From Bacillus cereus group sp. RP43 (lineage in GTDB: Bacteria; Bacillota; Bacilli; Bacillales; Bacillaceae_G): a DNA stretch of 64,000 nucleotides. Below, one piece after another: positions 63,024 to 64,000 of the stretch; position 1 is the first letter of the stretch; each line of letters opens with the position of its first letter. The translations under genes and the position numbers were made by a program. Location: the NCBI RefSeq assembly GCF_040459645.1, contig NZ_JARVHQ010000001.1, forward strand, positions 4,216,001 to 4,280,000. The letters run 5' to 3'. The notes below the pieces were generated by a model. The model did no database searches. It was not told the DNA's origin and saw nothing but the letters and a program-made list of their open reading frames with translations.

Positions 63024-64000
63024 TTGGTATTTAGTAGTTCTATTTTCTTGTTTATCTTTTTACCTCTCGTATTATTTTTCTATTTTATAGTGCGTGCCGA
63101 GCTTCGTAATTTCGTATTACTTGCATTTAGTTTAATTTTCTATGCATGGGGAGAACCACGATTCGTCCTCTTAATGCTCTTTTCTATTCTTTTAAACTAC
63201 TGCTTCGGTCTACTCGTGCATCATTATGATAAACGAAAAAATATGAAAGTCACATTTTTAATTATGGCTGTGGTCGGAAATATTTTATTACTTTCTTATT
63301 TTAAATATATTTCCTTTTTCACAGATATTTTGAATCAGCTATTACACTTATCTATTCATGTGGAACCTATTCCACTACCAATTGGAATTTCATTCTATAC
63401 GTTCCAAGCGATGTCATACGTCATCGATATATACCGTAAAGATGGCGCAGTTCAAAAGAATCCACTTAACTTAGCGTTATATATATCAATTTTCCCGCAG
63501 CTTATTGCCGGACCAATCGTTCGTTACAATATCGTTGCTGATCAAATTAAAACGCGCATCCATTCTTTTGAACGATTTACAGAAGGTCTCCAAATTTTCA
63601 TTCTAGGATTAGCGAAAAAAATATTGATCGCCAATCAAGTCGGACTTGTCGCAGATAAAATCTTTGCCTTACCGCCGTCTGAAATGAGTGTTGGAACAGC
63701 TTGGATCGGTATTATCGCCTATACACTTCAAATCTATTTCGATTTCTCAGGATACTCTGATATGGCAATTGGACTTGGAAAAATGTTCGGATTTGATTTC
63801 CCGAAAAACTTCAATTATCCGTACATCTCGAAATCCATTTCAGAATTTTGGAGAAGATGGCATATTACACTAGGCTCTTGGTTCCGCGACTATATATACA
63901 TTCCGCTTGGTGGAAACCGTGTTTCCAAACTAGCAAATTACCGTAATCTCTTCATCGTATGGGTATTAACCGGTTTATGGCACGGAGCAAGCTGGACATT
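63024..64000 (+). CDS. MBOAT-family membrane O-acyltransferase (partial at window end)
   Basis: TTG start at 63024 with GAGGAGAG upstream; the frame stays open to the window end. FSSSIFLFIFLPLVLFFYFI, then IPLPIGISFYTFQAMSYVID, DFSGYSDMAIGLGKMFG, FWRRWHITLGSWFRDYIYIP and GLWHGASWT (catalytic His) match AlgI/PatA proteins. It is about a third identical by eye to the divergent copy, so not a recent duplication. It probably belongs to a second acyl-transfer operon. Confidence 0.88.
   Translation, partial: MVFSSSIFLFIFLPLVLFFYFIVRAELRNFVLLAFSLIFYAWGEPRFVLLMLFSILLNYCFGLLVHHYDKRKNMKVTFLIMAVVGNILLLSYFKYISFFTDILNQLLHLSIHVEPIPLPIGISFYTFQAMSYVIDIYRKDGAVQKNPLNLALYISIFPQLIAGPIVRYNIVADQIKTRIHSFERFTEGLQIFILGLAKKILIANQVGLVADKIFALPPSEMSVGTAWIGIIAYTLQIYFDFSGYSDMAIGLGKMFGFDFPKNFNYPYISKSISEFWRRWHITLGSWFRDYIYIPLGGNRVSKLANYRNLFIVWVLTGLWHGASWT

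Overview
The window is a low-GC Gram-positive chromosome segment that fits the Bacillus cereus group. The reasons are AT-rich DNA with strong AGGAGG-type ribosome binding sites, several copies of the bcr1 repeat flanked by ATAAA/TTTAT target duplications, YjcZ-type mini-proteins, a class A beta-lactamase lipoprotein of the B. cereus type, an S-layer-homology amidase, and LicT/BglP control by antitermination. No phage or plasmid backbone dominates. It reads as core chromosome with patches of accessory and decaying genes.

Layout. 0-7 kb: partial MFS transporter, small genes, two YjcZ mini-genes with repeated leaders, an AtpI-like gene, a pssA gene split by bcr1, a MarR regulator with a long palindromic operator, and a GNAT acetyltransferase. 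6.8-11.5 kb: a beta-glucoside module (licT, PTS IIBCA, 6-phospho-beta-glucosidase) with two RAT/terminator switches and a cre at the promoter. 11.6-20.9 kb: small membrane proteins, an IS66-type remnant, a third YjcZ gene, a PadR operon with two half-size permeases, an MFS pump with a divergent TetR regulator, a candidate type I toxin-antitoxin locus (17.2-17.6 kb), a truncated epimerase gene, an EamA transporter, a TSUP permease and a TrmB-like regulator. 21-24.7 kb: DnaB-like and DnaD-like replication genes, a frameshifted MazG-like gene and a deletion scar joining two headless genes. 25-31.4 kb: a defence-like island with a large protein carrying a PD-(D/E)XK-like motif, a decayed tRNA-Val, a PLD/helicase/DUF3427 protein and a NUDIX hydrolase.

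31.6-36.4 kb: CitA-type two-component system co-transcribed with an orphan TctC-like binding lipoprotein and facing a metabolite:H+ symporter. 37-40 kb: beta-lactamase and small secreted proteins, one with 120-bp tandem repeats. 40.1-51 kb: a catabolic block on the minus strand: 4-hydroxyproline epimerase/proline racemase, ornithine cyclodeaminase-family reductase and a five-gene peptide ABC transporter, then glutarate hydroxylase and L-2-hydroxyglutarate oxidase. 51-58.4 kb: DUF3870, DUF2639, an RNA methyltransferase-like protein, SLH amidase, M42 peptidase, MazG-like protein and enoyl-CoA hydratase. 58.7-64 kb: an O-antigen-ligase-like protein, a DltD-like protein and two divergent MBOAT acyltransferases, probably for secondary cell-wall polymer modification.

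The most interesting item is the 17.2-17.6 kb locus. A 51-codon gene has an SD-sequestering hairpin and pairing 5' and 3' mRNA ends. A convergent sigma-A promoter and terminator predict a short antisense RNA over its 3' end, the architecture of Bacillus type I toxin-antitoxin pairs. Other points are bcr1 insertion into pssA with a clean target duplication, abrupt within-gene switches between G/T-ending and A/C-ending codons, and the defence-like island.
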